Part shown: positions 24,945 through 32,480 of the stretch, piece after piece
Layout: each line of letters starts with the position of its first letter
Numbering within the stretch: the first letter of the stretch is position 1
Source of the DNA: Bacteroidota bacterium
GTDB lineage: Bacteria > Bacteroidota > Bacteroidia > NS11-12g > UBA955
Direction of reading: 5' to 3'
Length of the DNA stretch: 42,222 nucleotides
Assembly (NCBI GenBank): GCA_963169345.1
Contig: CAUJCT010000036.1
Location: 1 to 42,222 of the forward strand
Notes under the pieces: generated by a model
What the model saw: only the letters and a program-made list of their open reading frames with translations
What the model was told of the DNA's origin: nothing
Database searches by the model: none
Position numbers and translations under genes: made by a program

Positions 24945-27266
24945 CTATTCTTTTACTAATTTTCGAATAACCGTTTCAGTCGAATTGCGGAGTCGAATGA
25001 CATAAACCCCTTTGCTCATTGTACTCATGTCAATGGCAGTATCCCCTACATTGATTTGCCCTTTCCACACCAATTGTCCGTTGGAAGCATAAATTTCTAC
25101 AACTTCATAGGCAACTGTACTGTTGAGATATACAATATCAGCAACAGGGTTAGGATATATGGTCAGCTCTGAGTGAACAGAAGATTCTACACCGAGATTC
25201 TTGCAGTTGAAATTCCGGGTGAAGCATATAGTTGTATCGCATTTCAGGCAACTGTCTATTAATGTCAGACAATAAGTATGCGCGCCATTGCTATAAATTG
25301 GGGCAATAAAGTAATAGGTATTAGACACTATGTTATTGTCAACTTTCCATCTGTATTTAACACAGGAGTTGTTGCCATTCTGATTGAGCACCACGTAACC
25401 ACTGGCCGAATTCCGGTACTTAAGTCCATTGCAACTGTCAAAGAAATTAATGGTATAAATGCGGCCTTTCCAATTGCATGAGGTGAAACAATTAATGGTC
25501 TTAGTGATACAGAATGAAGTGTCACAGCGATTGCAGGTATCATTTACAACCACACAAATTGTATAGGTGCCATTTTTATTGATTGCATAATTGAGTTTAT
25601 TGCCACTTCCTTTAACCAAATTGCCGTTGACCTTCCATTGATATTTATAACATGATATTCCATTTGTGTTGAAGTATATTACAGCATTTAGTGAATTTCT
25701 ATTGCCATTGCCTTTGCAGGTATCCCAAACCGAAAGGCTGGGATTACGTCCTTTCCAGTTGCATTTACTGCCAAAGCAATTTACGGTTTTACTGATACAG
25801 AAAGTAGTATCGCAATTGTTGCAAGTATCAATAACAGCAACACACATATTATATGTACCATTTTGATAAATTGGGTAATGTAAAATATTCGAATTGGCAT
25901 TTTTAACATTCACTCCATTGACTTTCCAGATGTATTTAAAACACTTGCTGTTATTGTAGTTAAAGCTGATGTAAGCATTTACTGAATTTCTATAGCCATT
26001 CCCTTTACAAGTATCCCATCCAAAAACAGTTGGATTTCTGCCTTTCCAGTTACAATTCGTAAAACAGTTGATGTTAAAGCTACGACAAATCAAGGTGTCA
26101 CACTTGTCACAGGTGTCAATAATTTTCAGACACAAAGAATAATAGCCGTTTTTAGTTATCTGATAAGATAGATTTTTATTGTCAGATACCACATTGTTAT
26201 TGACAATCCATTGAATTTTATAACAAGAGTTTTGTGTGTTAAACGATCCGTTTATGGAACTTTTATATCTTTTGCCATTGCAGCTGTCCCAGGTAGTATA
26301 ACTTAACTGACGCTTGTACCAGGCACATTTATTTGTGTTGTTGATGCATGTAATGTTTTTGGTAAAGCAATATGTTGTATCACATTTATTGCAGGTATCG
26401 ATGACCTTTAAACATAAATTGTAAGTACCGTTTTTATAAACTAAATGTTGGATGTAATTCGAATTTGCGCCCTTTATAATGGTATTATTTACAGACCATG
26501 CATATTTTAAACATGATTTACCATTGAAATTAAAATTGACATAAGCGAGAATTTTGTTGGAGTTAGTAAAGCAGGAATCCGTAGTACCATAACTGGCATT
26601 TCTTGATTTCCAGTTGCAGGTTCCACCAAAACAAGAAATATTAAAAGTCCTACAATAGGAAGTGTCACAATTGTCGCAAGTATCCAAAAGTTTAACGCAT
26701 ACTGTGTAGGTGCCATTTTTGCTAATCGGATATTGCATAATGGTAGAACCACTCACACTCGCACCATTGACAGTCCATAGATATTTATAGCATTTGCTTT
26801 GTACACTGACCAGGGCATTAAGTGAGCTTTTGCCATTATTACCTTTACAAGAGTCCCAGCTACTGAAGCTGACCCCTCTTTTATACCAGGCGCAAGTGTT
26901 TTTTATACATGAAATAGTTTTGGTGGCGCAAATGGATGTATCGCATTTATTGCAGGTATCGAGTATACTGACACATATTGTATAAGTGCCATTTTTAGAG
27001 ATTGTATAGTTAAGGGTATTGCCTTTTCCTACAATATTACCATTCACTTTCCAGGTGTATTTAAAACAACCTGATAGATTTGAATTGAAGTTAATAGTGC
27101 CTCTCAAACTTGCGCTTCTGTTTCCCGTATGGCAGGAATCGCCTGTAGAAAAGCTCGGATTTCTGCCTTTCCAATTGCAGGCAGCTTTGAGACTTGAATC
27201 GGAACTGCTTAAAAATAAAATAATTAGCAGATTGAAACTTAAGACTTTGAGTAGTAATTGTTTCAT
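24945..27266 (-). CDS. T9SS-secreted protein of seven eight-cysteine repeats
   Basis: 773 residues. Signal peptide about 1-28. Seven repeats of about 95 residues follow, each starting C-N-W-K-x-R or C-A-W-Y-K-R and carrying D-[ST]-C, C-[YFLIV]-K-[YI], W-x-V-[ND], a NGTY.(x)C core and DTC-x2-CDT-x2-C. By my reading each repeat has eight cysteines, about 56 in all, suggesting disulfides outside the cell. The core resembles PKD-like modules. A type A sorting domain ends the protein (LTIYPNPVADIVYLNS...MSKGVYVIRLRNS), so export by the T9SS is expected. Repeat order by first motif is N-A-N-A-N-N-N, hinting at pairwise duplication. No enzyme motif is seen; binding, adhesion or a surface stalk are possible roles. 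It is monocistronic. Confidence 0.85.
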   Translation of the reverse strand: MKQLLLKVLSFNLLIILFLSSSDSSLKAACNWKGRNPSFSTGDSCHTGNRSASLRGTINFNSNLSGCFKYTWKVNGNIVGKGNTLNYTISKNGTYTICVSILDTCNKCDTSICATKTISCIKNTCAWYKRGVSFSSWDSCKGNNGKSSLNALVSVQSKCYKYLWTVNGASVSGSTIMQYPISKNGTYTVCVKLLDTCDNCDTSYCRTFNISCFGGTCNWKSRNASYGTTDSCFTNSNKILAYVNFNFNGKSCLKYAWSVNNTIIKGANSNYIQHLVYKNGTYNLCLKVIDTCNKCDTTYCFTKNITCINNTNKCAWYKRQLSYTTWDSCNGKRYKSSINGSFNTQNSCYKIQWIVNNNVVSDNKNLSYQITKNGYYSLCLKIIDTCDKCDTLICRSFNINCFTNCNWKGRNPTVFGWDTCKGNGYRNSVNAYISFNYNNSKCFKYIWKVNGVNVKNANSNILHYPIYQNGTYNMCVAVIDTCNNCDTTFCISKTVNCFGSKCNWKGRNPSLSVWDTCKGNGNRNSLNAVIYFNTNGISCYKYQWKVNGNLVKGSGNKLNYAINKNGTYTICVVVNDTCNRCDTSFCITKTINCFTSCNWKGRIYTINFFDSCNGLKYRNSASGYVVLNQNGNNSCVKYRWKVDNNIVSNTYYFIAPIYSNGAHTYCLTLIDSCLKCDTTICFTRNFNCKNLGVESSVHSELTIYPNPVADIVYLNSTVAYEVVEIYASNGQLVWKGQINVGDTAIDMSTMSKGVYVIRLRNSTETVIRKLVKE

Positions 27267-27472
27267 AAGCGTTTGGGTTGATTAGGTTTAGACTGACAAG
27301 TTTAAAAAAGGTTGCATATTAAATTTAATTAATCTGCAAACAGTATTAAAATAGCTGTTTCAGGTGCATTTTTCTCAAATAGTTTTGTGAATGGTCATTT
27401 TTATAGAATGAAATAGTACTTTTTTTTATTATTCAATCTGCCAGGTTGATTAAGCAGCAGTCATCATTTCCT

Positions 27473-27480
27473 TATATTTG
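27473..27480 (+). promoter_or_regulatory. -7 box TATATTTG, leaderless promoter of the S66 peptidase
   Basis: A full TAnnTTTG match only 4 nt before GTG 27485. It supports that start over the upstream in-frame TTG at 27446, which lies before the box. Confidence 0.6.
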
Positions 27481-27484
27481 TATC

Positions 27485-28399
27485 GTGATCATTCCTCCAT
27501 ATCTCAAGCCCGGCGATACCATCGCGCTTACTGCAACTGCCCGAAGTATTACACCACAGCAAATTGAACCTTCGGTAAAATTCATGGAAAGCAAAGGCTT
27601 CAAAATTCTAATTGACCCCGACTTATTTAATGTGCACAATCAATTTGGCGGCGATGATAATGAACGGGCTGAACTATTCAATAAACTACTCAGAAATCCC
27701 GATGTAAGGGCTTTGTGGAATGTCAGAGGAGGATATGGAACCGGGAGAATGGTGGATGGTATTCAGTTTGATTTGTTAAAGCAGGATCCAAAATGGTTGA
27801 TTGGTTTTAGTGATTACACAGTAATTCACGGACACGCTGACAGACAAATCGGTATGGCGACTATGCACGCAACTATGCCAATTTTTATGTATGAAAAATC
27901 GGGGAAGGATTATGAAGATGTTTCAATGGCACATGAGAGTTTGTATAAAGCACTGAGTGGAGAAGAATTGAATTACGACTTACGCGAAGCTCATCAATTG
28001 AAAGTCCGGGATTTTGAAGGTGAAGTAGTTGGGGGCAACCTTTCGGTATTGATTAGTATTTTAGGAACTGCATCAGAGCCTAATTTCGATAACAGGATTT
28101 TATTTATTGAAGATCTCGATGAATATTACTACCACATCGATCGTATGATGCAAAATCTAAAGCGTTCAGGTCGTTTGGCCAAACTCAAGGCATTACTGGT
28201 AGGCAGCTTTATTCAGATGCACGATCATCAGGTGTCATTTGGCATGAATGAGCGACAAATAATAGTAGAGCATTGCAAAGAGTATGATTTTCCAATTATT
28301 TTCGACGTTAATTCTGGACATCATCTCCAAAATATGGCAATTCCTTTCGGAGTACCTGCCAAATTTCAAAATGGAATCCTTACCTTTGCCGGCAGGTGA
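27485..28399 (+). CDS. S66 family LD-carboxypeptidase (LdcA/MccF-like)
   Basis: About 304 residues from GTG 27485. Family members cut LD-bonds in muropeptides during murein recycling, or detoxify microcin C-like compounds. The start IIPPYLKPGDTIALTATAR is typical. The nucleophile Ser lies in LIGFSDYT, preceded by WNVRGGYGTGR; the Glu lies in ILFIEDLDEYYYHIDRM and the His in NSGHHLQNMAIPFG, completing the Ser-Glu-His triad. No signal peptide, so cytoplasmic, which fits recycling. The reading frame is open further upstream to a TTG at 27446, but that start would precede the promoter and add a non-conserved tail. It overlaps gtrA by 4 nt (GTGA). Confidence 0.92.
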   Translation: MIIPPYLKPGDTIALTATARSITPQQIEPSVKFMESKGFKILIDPDLFNVHNQFGGDDNERAELFNKLLRNPDVRALWNVRGGYGTGRMVDGIQFDLLKQDPKWLIGFSDYTVIHGHADRQIGMATMHATMPIFMYEKSGKDYEDVSMAHESLYKALSGEELNYDLREAHQLKVRDFEGEVVGGNLSVLISILGTASEPNFDNRILFIEDLDEYYYHIDRMMQNLKRSGRLAKLKALLVGSFIQMHDHQVSFGMNERQIIVEHCKEYDFPIIFDVNSGHHLQNMAIPFGVPAKFQNGILTFAGR

Positions 28400-28887
28400 A
28401 ACTGGTCATCAAGCAAATTACGAAGTTTTTTATCATTGGTGTCTCTGCCGTGTTGGTGGATTTCATTGTATATTACATGATGTCCGATTTCATGAATGTC
28501 AACACGGATATTTCCAAGGCGCTTGGTTTTATTATCGGTACCATCTATACTTATTTTCTCAATAAGAAATGGACATGGAAGTACACCGAAAAAAGCAACA
28601 AGGGTATGGTATTTATGTTTGGAATCGTCTACGCAGTTTCCTTTGTTTTTAACATACTAATCAATAAGTACGGGTTAGAATATTTACCTCATAACATGAT
28701 CAGTCTGACTGCTCAAAACAGCGATGGTAAACTCAGTACATTATTTGCCATAAAAGGAGAAAAGTTTTTAGCTTTCTTTTTTGCAACTGTAATGAGTGCG
28801 GTTATTAATTTTATTGGTCAAAAATATTTAGTATTCAAGACTGTTAATCTTGACCCCAAAGATGAGACTAATATTGAGGTCTCTTAA
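28396..28887 (+). CDS. GtrA family membrane protein
   Basis: 163 residues with four predicted helices. The N-terminus FFIIGVSAVLVDFIVYYMM and the GFIIGTIYTYFLNKKWTWK segment are GtrA hallmarks, and the end FIGQKYLVFK matches the family. GtrA-like proteins are thought to help flip or handle polyprenyl-linked sugars for cell-surface glycosylation. The GTG start overlaps the S66 peptidase stop in GTGA, so the two are coupled. Its 3' end overlaps the convergent minus gene by 20 nt. No dedicated glycosyltransferase is adjacent, so its substrate is unknown. Confidence 0.9.
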   Translation: MKLVIKQITKFFIIGVSAVLVDFIVYYMMSDFMNVNTDISKALGFIIGTIYTYFLNKKWTWKYTEKSNKGMVFMFGIVYAVSFVFNILINKYGLEYLPHNMISLTAQNSDGKLSTLFAIKGEKFLAFFFATVMSAVINFIGQKYLVFKTVNLDPKDETNIEVS

Positions 28888-29335
28888 GAATCTCTGAGTA
28901 GAGTACAGCTTTTCTCAAATCAAAATCCGGTCTGTATTTTTCTGTTTCCACATCTTGTTTTATTTCCGGTAAAGGATTCGATTGGGGGATTTTTGATTTT
29001 AATTCAGAATGTTTAGACCTTACTTTTTGTTGAGCCAGTTTCAATGGTTCTCTTTTAAGAGATGATTCATATTTAGGTTTTGGAACAGGTTTTTGGTAGA
29101 CCGACTTTTTCCCTCCTTCTTGAACGACGATTTCGCGGGTTAACACTTCTTTGCTGACAGGTTTAGTTGCGGGCTTCTCAATTGACCGGCTTGTCTGACT
29201 AAGTGTCTTTTGAAGTTCCTTGAAAATTTCTTCAGAAGTTCTGTTGTCTACAGGTCTTTTGTTGATACGACGTTCTTTCTCTTTCTGTGCTTCTTTTTTG
29301 TAAAGCGTAGAAATCACGTAACCTACCACCATCAA
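28868..29335 (-). CDS. Small basic membrane-anchored protein of unknown function
   Basis: 155 residues from ATG 29335. The start encodes MVVGYVISTLY, then a long charged low-complexity region rich in Lys, Arg, Glu, Pro and Ser (about 12-130). It ends in the compact motif DFDLRKAVLYSEILKRP, which I recall from uncharacterised Bacteroidota proteins. In frame upstream, without a stop, are codons for KTIFFIL, so a TTG start at 29338 or earlier would complete a full N-terminal membrane helix. I infer a single-pass protein with a disordered cytoplasmic linker and a conserved C-terminal docking peptide. It is divergent from folK and convergent with gtrA. Function unknown. Confidence 0.7.
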   Translation of the reverse strand: MMVVGYVISTLYKKEAQKEKERRINKRPVDNRTSEEIFKELQKTLSQTSRSIEKPATKPVSKEVLTREIVVQEGGKKSVYQKPVPKPKYESSLKREPLKLAQQKVRSKHSELKSKIPQSNPLPEIKQDVETEKYRPDFDLRKAVLYSEILKRPQY

Positions 29336-29352
29336 TATGAAAAATATTGTCT

Positions 29353-29360
29353 TAATTTCG
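29353..29360 (+). promoter_or_regulatory. -7 box TAATTTCG, probable folK promoter
   Basis: A 7/8 TAnnTTTG match in the TTCG variant, 38 nt before the folK TTG. A perfect TAATTTTG also occurs at 29394-29401, but it overlaps the start codon and so could only drive a shortened product. Confidence 0.35.
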
Positions 29361-29398
29361 CAGTCTTTTTAATGAACACTCAAACATAGTATATAATT

Positions 29399-29887
29399 TT
29401 GAAAACTCAAAAGGTAATCGTTCTAATGGGTGGAAATCAAGGTAAAGTGATGGATACCATGTATAAGGCCATTCGTATCTTATCGCGAAAAGCCGGTCCT
29501 GTCACAAGGATGTCTTCAGTCTATAAAACAAAAGCATGGGGCCCTGTTCCTCAGGATGACTTTTTAAATAAAGCAATTGTTTTGCATACGACACTTAGTC
29601 CCGGATTGCTGCTGAAAGCTTTACTGGAAACTGAATCTTATTTCGGAAGAAAACGCACTGTGAAATACGGGCCACGTACCCTCGACCTGGACATACTTTT
29701 TTACGGACATCAAATAGTGCATTCAAGCAATCTGAGCATCCCGCATCCTGAATTACACAAAAGACGTTTTGCTCTTGTGCCCTTAGTTGAAATTGTTCCA
29801 AAATTTAAACACCCAATTTTAAAGTCAACTATGGAACAATTACTCGAGTCATGTGAAGACCAATTAGAAGTTACTCTATGGAAATAG
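29399..29887 (+). CDS. folK: 2-amino-4-hydroxy-6-hydroxymethyldihydropteridine pyrophosphokinase
   Basis: 162 residues. FolK transfers pyrophosphate from ATP to the pterin alcohol in folate synthesis. The family signature GPRTLDLDILFYG contains the Mg-binding D96 and D98. The N-terminal strand VIVLMGGNQG and the pterin-site region SSVYKTKAWGPVPQDDFLN are present, with SIPHPELHKRRFALVPL near the end. The start is TTG 29399; starting at the next ATG (29426) would remove the first beta-strand. It overlaps the WbqC-like gene by 10 nt, so the pair is coupled. Confidence 0.95.
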   Translation: MKTQKVIVLMGGNQGKVMDTMYKAIRILSRKAGPVTRMSSVYKTKAWGPVPQDDFLNKAIVLHTTLSPGLLLKALLETESYFGRKRTVKYGPRTLDLDILFYGHQIVHSSNLSIPHPELHKRRFALVPLVEIVPKFKHPILKSTMEQLLESCEDQLEVTLWK

Positions 29888-30459
29888 TCAGTCAGGATAT
29901 GCCATTGTTTCTTGCTCCCGGTTTCGATTGGTTCAGGAAAGTCATTCATTCGACTAAAATACATGTTTGCAGCCATTGTAAATTTGATGAAGACCCCCGA
30001 TATAACAGACTTTTATTTGCCGGTCCTCATGGGAAACAGCAGTTCAGTATTCCTCTTATTGGAGAAACAAAAAAAGGAAAATTATCAGATGTGATGATTT
30101 CCTATAGCGAAAACTGGCACAATCAACTGATCAATGCTTTGAGAACTGCTTATGGCAAATCGCCTTTCTATGAATATTATGATTACAAACTTGAACCAAT
30201 TATAAAATCAAAGGAACCATATTTAGCACAATTCAATTTAGCTGTAATCCGGTTTTTAATGGATGCTTTTAAAATTAAGGCAAGTTTGATAGAAACAGAT
30301 TCAGAACCTGTTGAGCTCAACCAGAATGTAATTTCTGAAAGCTATTACCAGGTGTTTGCCGACAGGAATGGATTTTACCCCAACCTGAGTGCATTGGATT
30401 ATCTTTTCAATGAAGGCTGGGACAAGGATTGGTCTGATAATAATTTAAGTAATTTATAA
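29878..30459 (+). CDS. WbqC-like family protein
   Basis: 193 residues. PRYNRLLFAGPHGKQQFSIPLIG, then YSENWHNQLINALRTAYGKSPFYEYY and a C-terminal YPNLSALDYLFNEG are the recognisable WbqC-like conserved blocks. Family members occur in surface-polysaccharide loci, but their reaction is not established. There is no signal peptide or membrane helix. The ATG lies 10 nt inside the end of folK, giving a two-gene operon, although no functional link to folate synthesis is apparent. Confidence 0.85.
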   Translation: MEIVSQDMPLFLAPGFDWFRKVIHSTKIHVCSHCKFDEDPRYNRLLFAGPHGKQQFSIPLIGETKKGKLSDVMISYSENWHNQLINALRTAYGKSPFYEYYDYKLEPIIKSKEPYLAQFNLAVIRFLMDAFKIKASLIETDSEPVELNQNVISESYYQVFADRNGFYPNLSALDYLFNEGWDKDWSDNNLSNL

Positions 30460-30543
30460 AATTGAAATCCCATCATTTGAGTTGCTTAGGTCAAACGAGT
30501 AAAAACCTGTTGAACTATTCATGGGCAATTTGACTATAATTGC

Positions 30544-31182
30544 ATGATACAGATGGAAAGAAAGCCTTGGGAAATTATTGGATTGAATTTGATACCGGTC
30601 ATCGGATACTGGTTTTTCAATTGGAGCATGTTTTCTATCGTATACATTTTTTGGACTGAAGCTGTAATCATTGCGTTTTACTATGTATTGGAAAAATTTC
30701 TGGCCAGAGGAAGAGAACCGGTTCTGGCTCAGCCGACACTTTTTGTCCGAATTGTTAAAAGTGTTCAATTATTGGCCATCAGATGGGGCATAATGTTGTT
30801 TTATTGGATTTTCATACTGGTGTTTATAGCATTAGGTCAAGGGAAATTGAATCAGGAAGACAGTCTCAGTAATCTGAAAATTCTTGTTTTTCAGGATGAC
30901 AGTTTTAATATAGCAGTATTGGTATTTGCACTCAATGGCTTATTACACCTGATTCAGAATTTTATTTTGACAGATCGTTATAAGTCGGCTTTAATGAGTG
31001 ATTACAAATCCGTATTTGACTCAAGAACCATTATTATACATGTCGTGATAGTACTCGGAACTTTTCTCCATCAGTATTTAATGTCTTACGTGCATATAAA
31101 CAGCCGCTTACCTGGATTGGGTTTTGTACTGATTTTGAGTAGTATGAAGACTATTGCAGATTTGTTTTTCAGGAAGAAATAA
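30544..31182 (+). CDS. DUF6498-like multi-pass membrane protein
   Basis: 212 residues with about five to six hydrophobic helices. The beginning, IIGLNLIPVIGYWFFNWSMFSIVYIFWTEAV, resembles DUF6498 proteins, which have a short loop and a tryptophan- and glutamate-containing first helix pair. No catalytic motif can be named. A TATAATTG sequence just before the ATG (about 30535) may be its -7 element. It stands alone between the WbqC-like gene and the FecR cluster. Function unknown. Confidence 0.65.
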   Translation: MIQMERKPWEIIGLNLIPVIGYWFFNWSMFSIVYIFWTEAVIIAFYYVLEKFLARGREPVLAQPTLFVRIVKSVQLLAIRWGIMLFYWIFILVFIALGQGKLNQEDSLSNLKILVFQDDSFNIAVLVFALNGLLHLIQNFILTDRYKSALMSDYKSVFDSRTIIIHVVIVLGTFLHQYLMSYVHINSRLPGLGFVLILSSMKTIADLFFRKK

Positions 31183-31312
31183 ACAGTTTTAGAGAAGATT
31201 TAGAATGAGATTAATTAATTTAAATATCAGATAATCAATTATATACAAATGTTTGATATTTTTTTTATTTAAAATTTTAGGGGATGAGGGATTCAAAATT
31301 GTATTAGAAGGT

Positions 31313-31480
31313 ATGAAAGAACAATTGCAAGCCAACTTGTTTACCAAGTATCTCGCAGGATTATGCACTTCTGAGGAAGAAGCATTCTTGAAGGAATGGC
31401 TCAAGAGCAATCCTGCCAATCAATTATTTTTGGGTTTTGTACAGCAAAACATTCCACAATCTGTAAGACTGGTTAAGTAA
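31313..31480 (+). CDS. 55-residue protein resembling the N-terminus of a FecR-type anti-sigma factor
   Basis: From ATG 31313 the product is 55 residues. LFTKYLAGLCTSEEEAFLKEWLKSNPANQ matches the start of Bacteroidota FecR-like anti-sigma proteins, typically 'L..YL.G..t..E...v..WL...p.N'. It then stops (after RLVK) 5 nt before the separate FecR gene, which is in another frame, so one point mutation would not rejoin them. The open frame continues upstream to a TTG at 31253, but the ATG start fits the family. It could be a stand-alone sigma-binding peptide or a relic. Confidence 0.6.
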   Translation: MKEQLQANLFTKYLAGLCTSEEEAFLKEWLKSNPANQLFLGFVQQNIPQSVRLVK

Positions 31481-31485
31481 TACGA

Positions 31486-32391
31486 ATGTCAAAGCAAGGT
31501 CAACACGAACTTCCTGATTTTCTCATTCAGAATCTGAGTGAAGGGAAGCCTTTGTCCGAAGCTGAAGTTTCGAAAATTGACCTGATTTGGAATACAGCCA
31601 GTAAGTATGATTACACTTCAACATCGGTAGACGAACAGTGGTCTAAATTCAGAGCACAAGTTGGAGCTCCGATGGAAGTAGTTCAAAAACCTAAGAAAAT
31701 CTTCAAATTCGAGATGTTCAGATGGGTGGCAGCAGCAGTGGTTGTCCTGGTTTTGGGTGTGGCTATTAACAACTACTACAATTCTGATGCTGGCTTTTCC
31801 GGTGTTTATATGACACAGGAAAATAAGCAAAGTATACAATTGCCGGATGGCTCAACAATTGTTTTAAATAAAAATTCTGAGCTTATCGTTAACGCTATCA
31901 ACGATTCTAAAAGAGAATTACTTCTTAAGTCCGGTCAGGCTTATTTTAAAGTGACCCACAACAATCTCCCATTTACTGTTCAAACACCAAAAGGAAAAAT
32001 CAGTGTATTGGGTACTGAGTTTGATGTGAATGCCTATTCCGGAGAAAAATTTGCCGTATATCTTAAAAATGGCAAGATTGAGATGGAATTAAAAACCGGT
32101 AAGATACAGATGAAGCCCGGTGAATTGCTCAAAGAAAGCAGCAATAACAGCTATTCCCTTCAATCCATTAATGACAACAGAGAGTATGCCTGGATAGACA
32201 ATAAGCTGGTATTTGAGAATACCACTTTAGCTGAAATTATTTCAGTTTTGGAATCCAGTTTCAATGTTAAGTTTGTCTATGATGAGAAGCTAAAGGACGA
32301 GAAATACAACGTGCACGTCGAAGAGCTCAATGCTGAACAAGTTGCCGAATTACTTTCGAAACTTACCAATTCAAAGGTTTCTGTTCAGTAA
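31486..32391 (+). CDS. FecR-type anti-sigma factor / transmembrane regulator
   Basis: 301 residues. A short cytoplasmic part (about 1-75, with IWNTASKYDY and VDEQWSKFRAQV) and one transmembrane helix (about 79-97) precede the FecR domain (about 105-200; IQLPDGSTIVLNKNSEL, LLKSGQAYFKV, GKISVLGTEFDVNAY) and a C-terminal DUF4974 region (about 222-301; LVFENTTLAEIISVLESSFNVKFVYDEK). FecR proteins pass a signal from an outer-membrane TonB receptor to an ECF sigma factor. No ECF sigma gene lies beside it here, and its N-terminus is shorter than usual, with the missing part resembled by the preceding small gene. A TonB receptor follows after 89 nt. Confidence 0.92.
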   Translation: MSKQGQHELPDFLIQNLSEGKPLSEAEVSKIDLIWNTASKYDYTSTSVDEQWSKFRAQVGAPMEVVQKPKKIFKFEMFRWVAAAVVVLVLGVAINNYYNSDAGFSGVYMTQENKQSIQLPDGSTIVLNKNSELIVNAINDSKRELLLKSGQAYFKVTHNNLPFTVQTPKGKISVLGTEFDVNAYSGEKFAVYLKNGKIEMELKTGKIQMKPGELLKESSNNSYSLQSINDNREYAWIDNKLVFENTTLAEIISVLESSFNVKFVYDEKLKDEKYNVHVEELNAEQVAELLSKLTNSKVSVQ

Positions 32392-32441
32392 TTTTTTCAA
32401 TTATCTATTTTTTAAAACATTCTGGCAGATATTCAACTGCA

Positions 32442-32471
32442 TTGTAATCTCTTAAATTGGGGTTAATTTAG
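32442..32471 (+). promoter_or_regulatory. Promoter-like TTG-N19-TAATTTAG before the TonB receptor
   Basis: TTG at 32442-32444 and TAATTTAG (7/8 to TAnnTTTG) at 32464-32471 are spaced by 19 nt, with 9 nt to the ATG. It suggests the receptor can be transcribed separately from fecR. Confidence 0.45.
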
Positions 32472-32480
32472 CGGATTGAA

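Noticed and set aside
25278..26985. Opposite-strand open frames within the cysteine-repeat gene
   Set aside because: They repeat with the period of the real gene and have no start context or family motifs; they are shadows of the repeats.
27446..27484. TTG start for the S66 peptidase giving 317 residues
   Set aside because: A perfect TATATTTG promoter box lies at 27473-27480 within this extension, and the conserved family start follows GTG 27485.
29394..29401. TAATTTTG as the folK promoter
   Set aside because: It overlaps the TTG start codon. Using it would force a start at 29426 and remove the first beta-strand of FolK.
31253..31312. Longer form of the small anti-sigma-like protein from TTG
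   Set aside because: The added 20 residues are a T-run-encoded hydrophobic stretch not seen in the family; ATG 31313 gives the expected start.
31253..32391. A single fecR broken by a simple frameshift
   Set aside because: The two frames differ, but each piece has its own start, stop and spacing. The second begins with its own N-terminal-like helix (LIQNLSEGKPLSEAEVSKIDLIW), so a simple frameshift is not supported.
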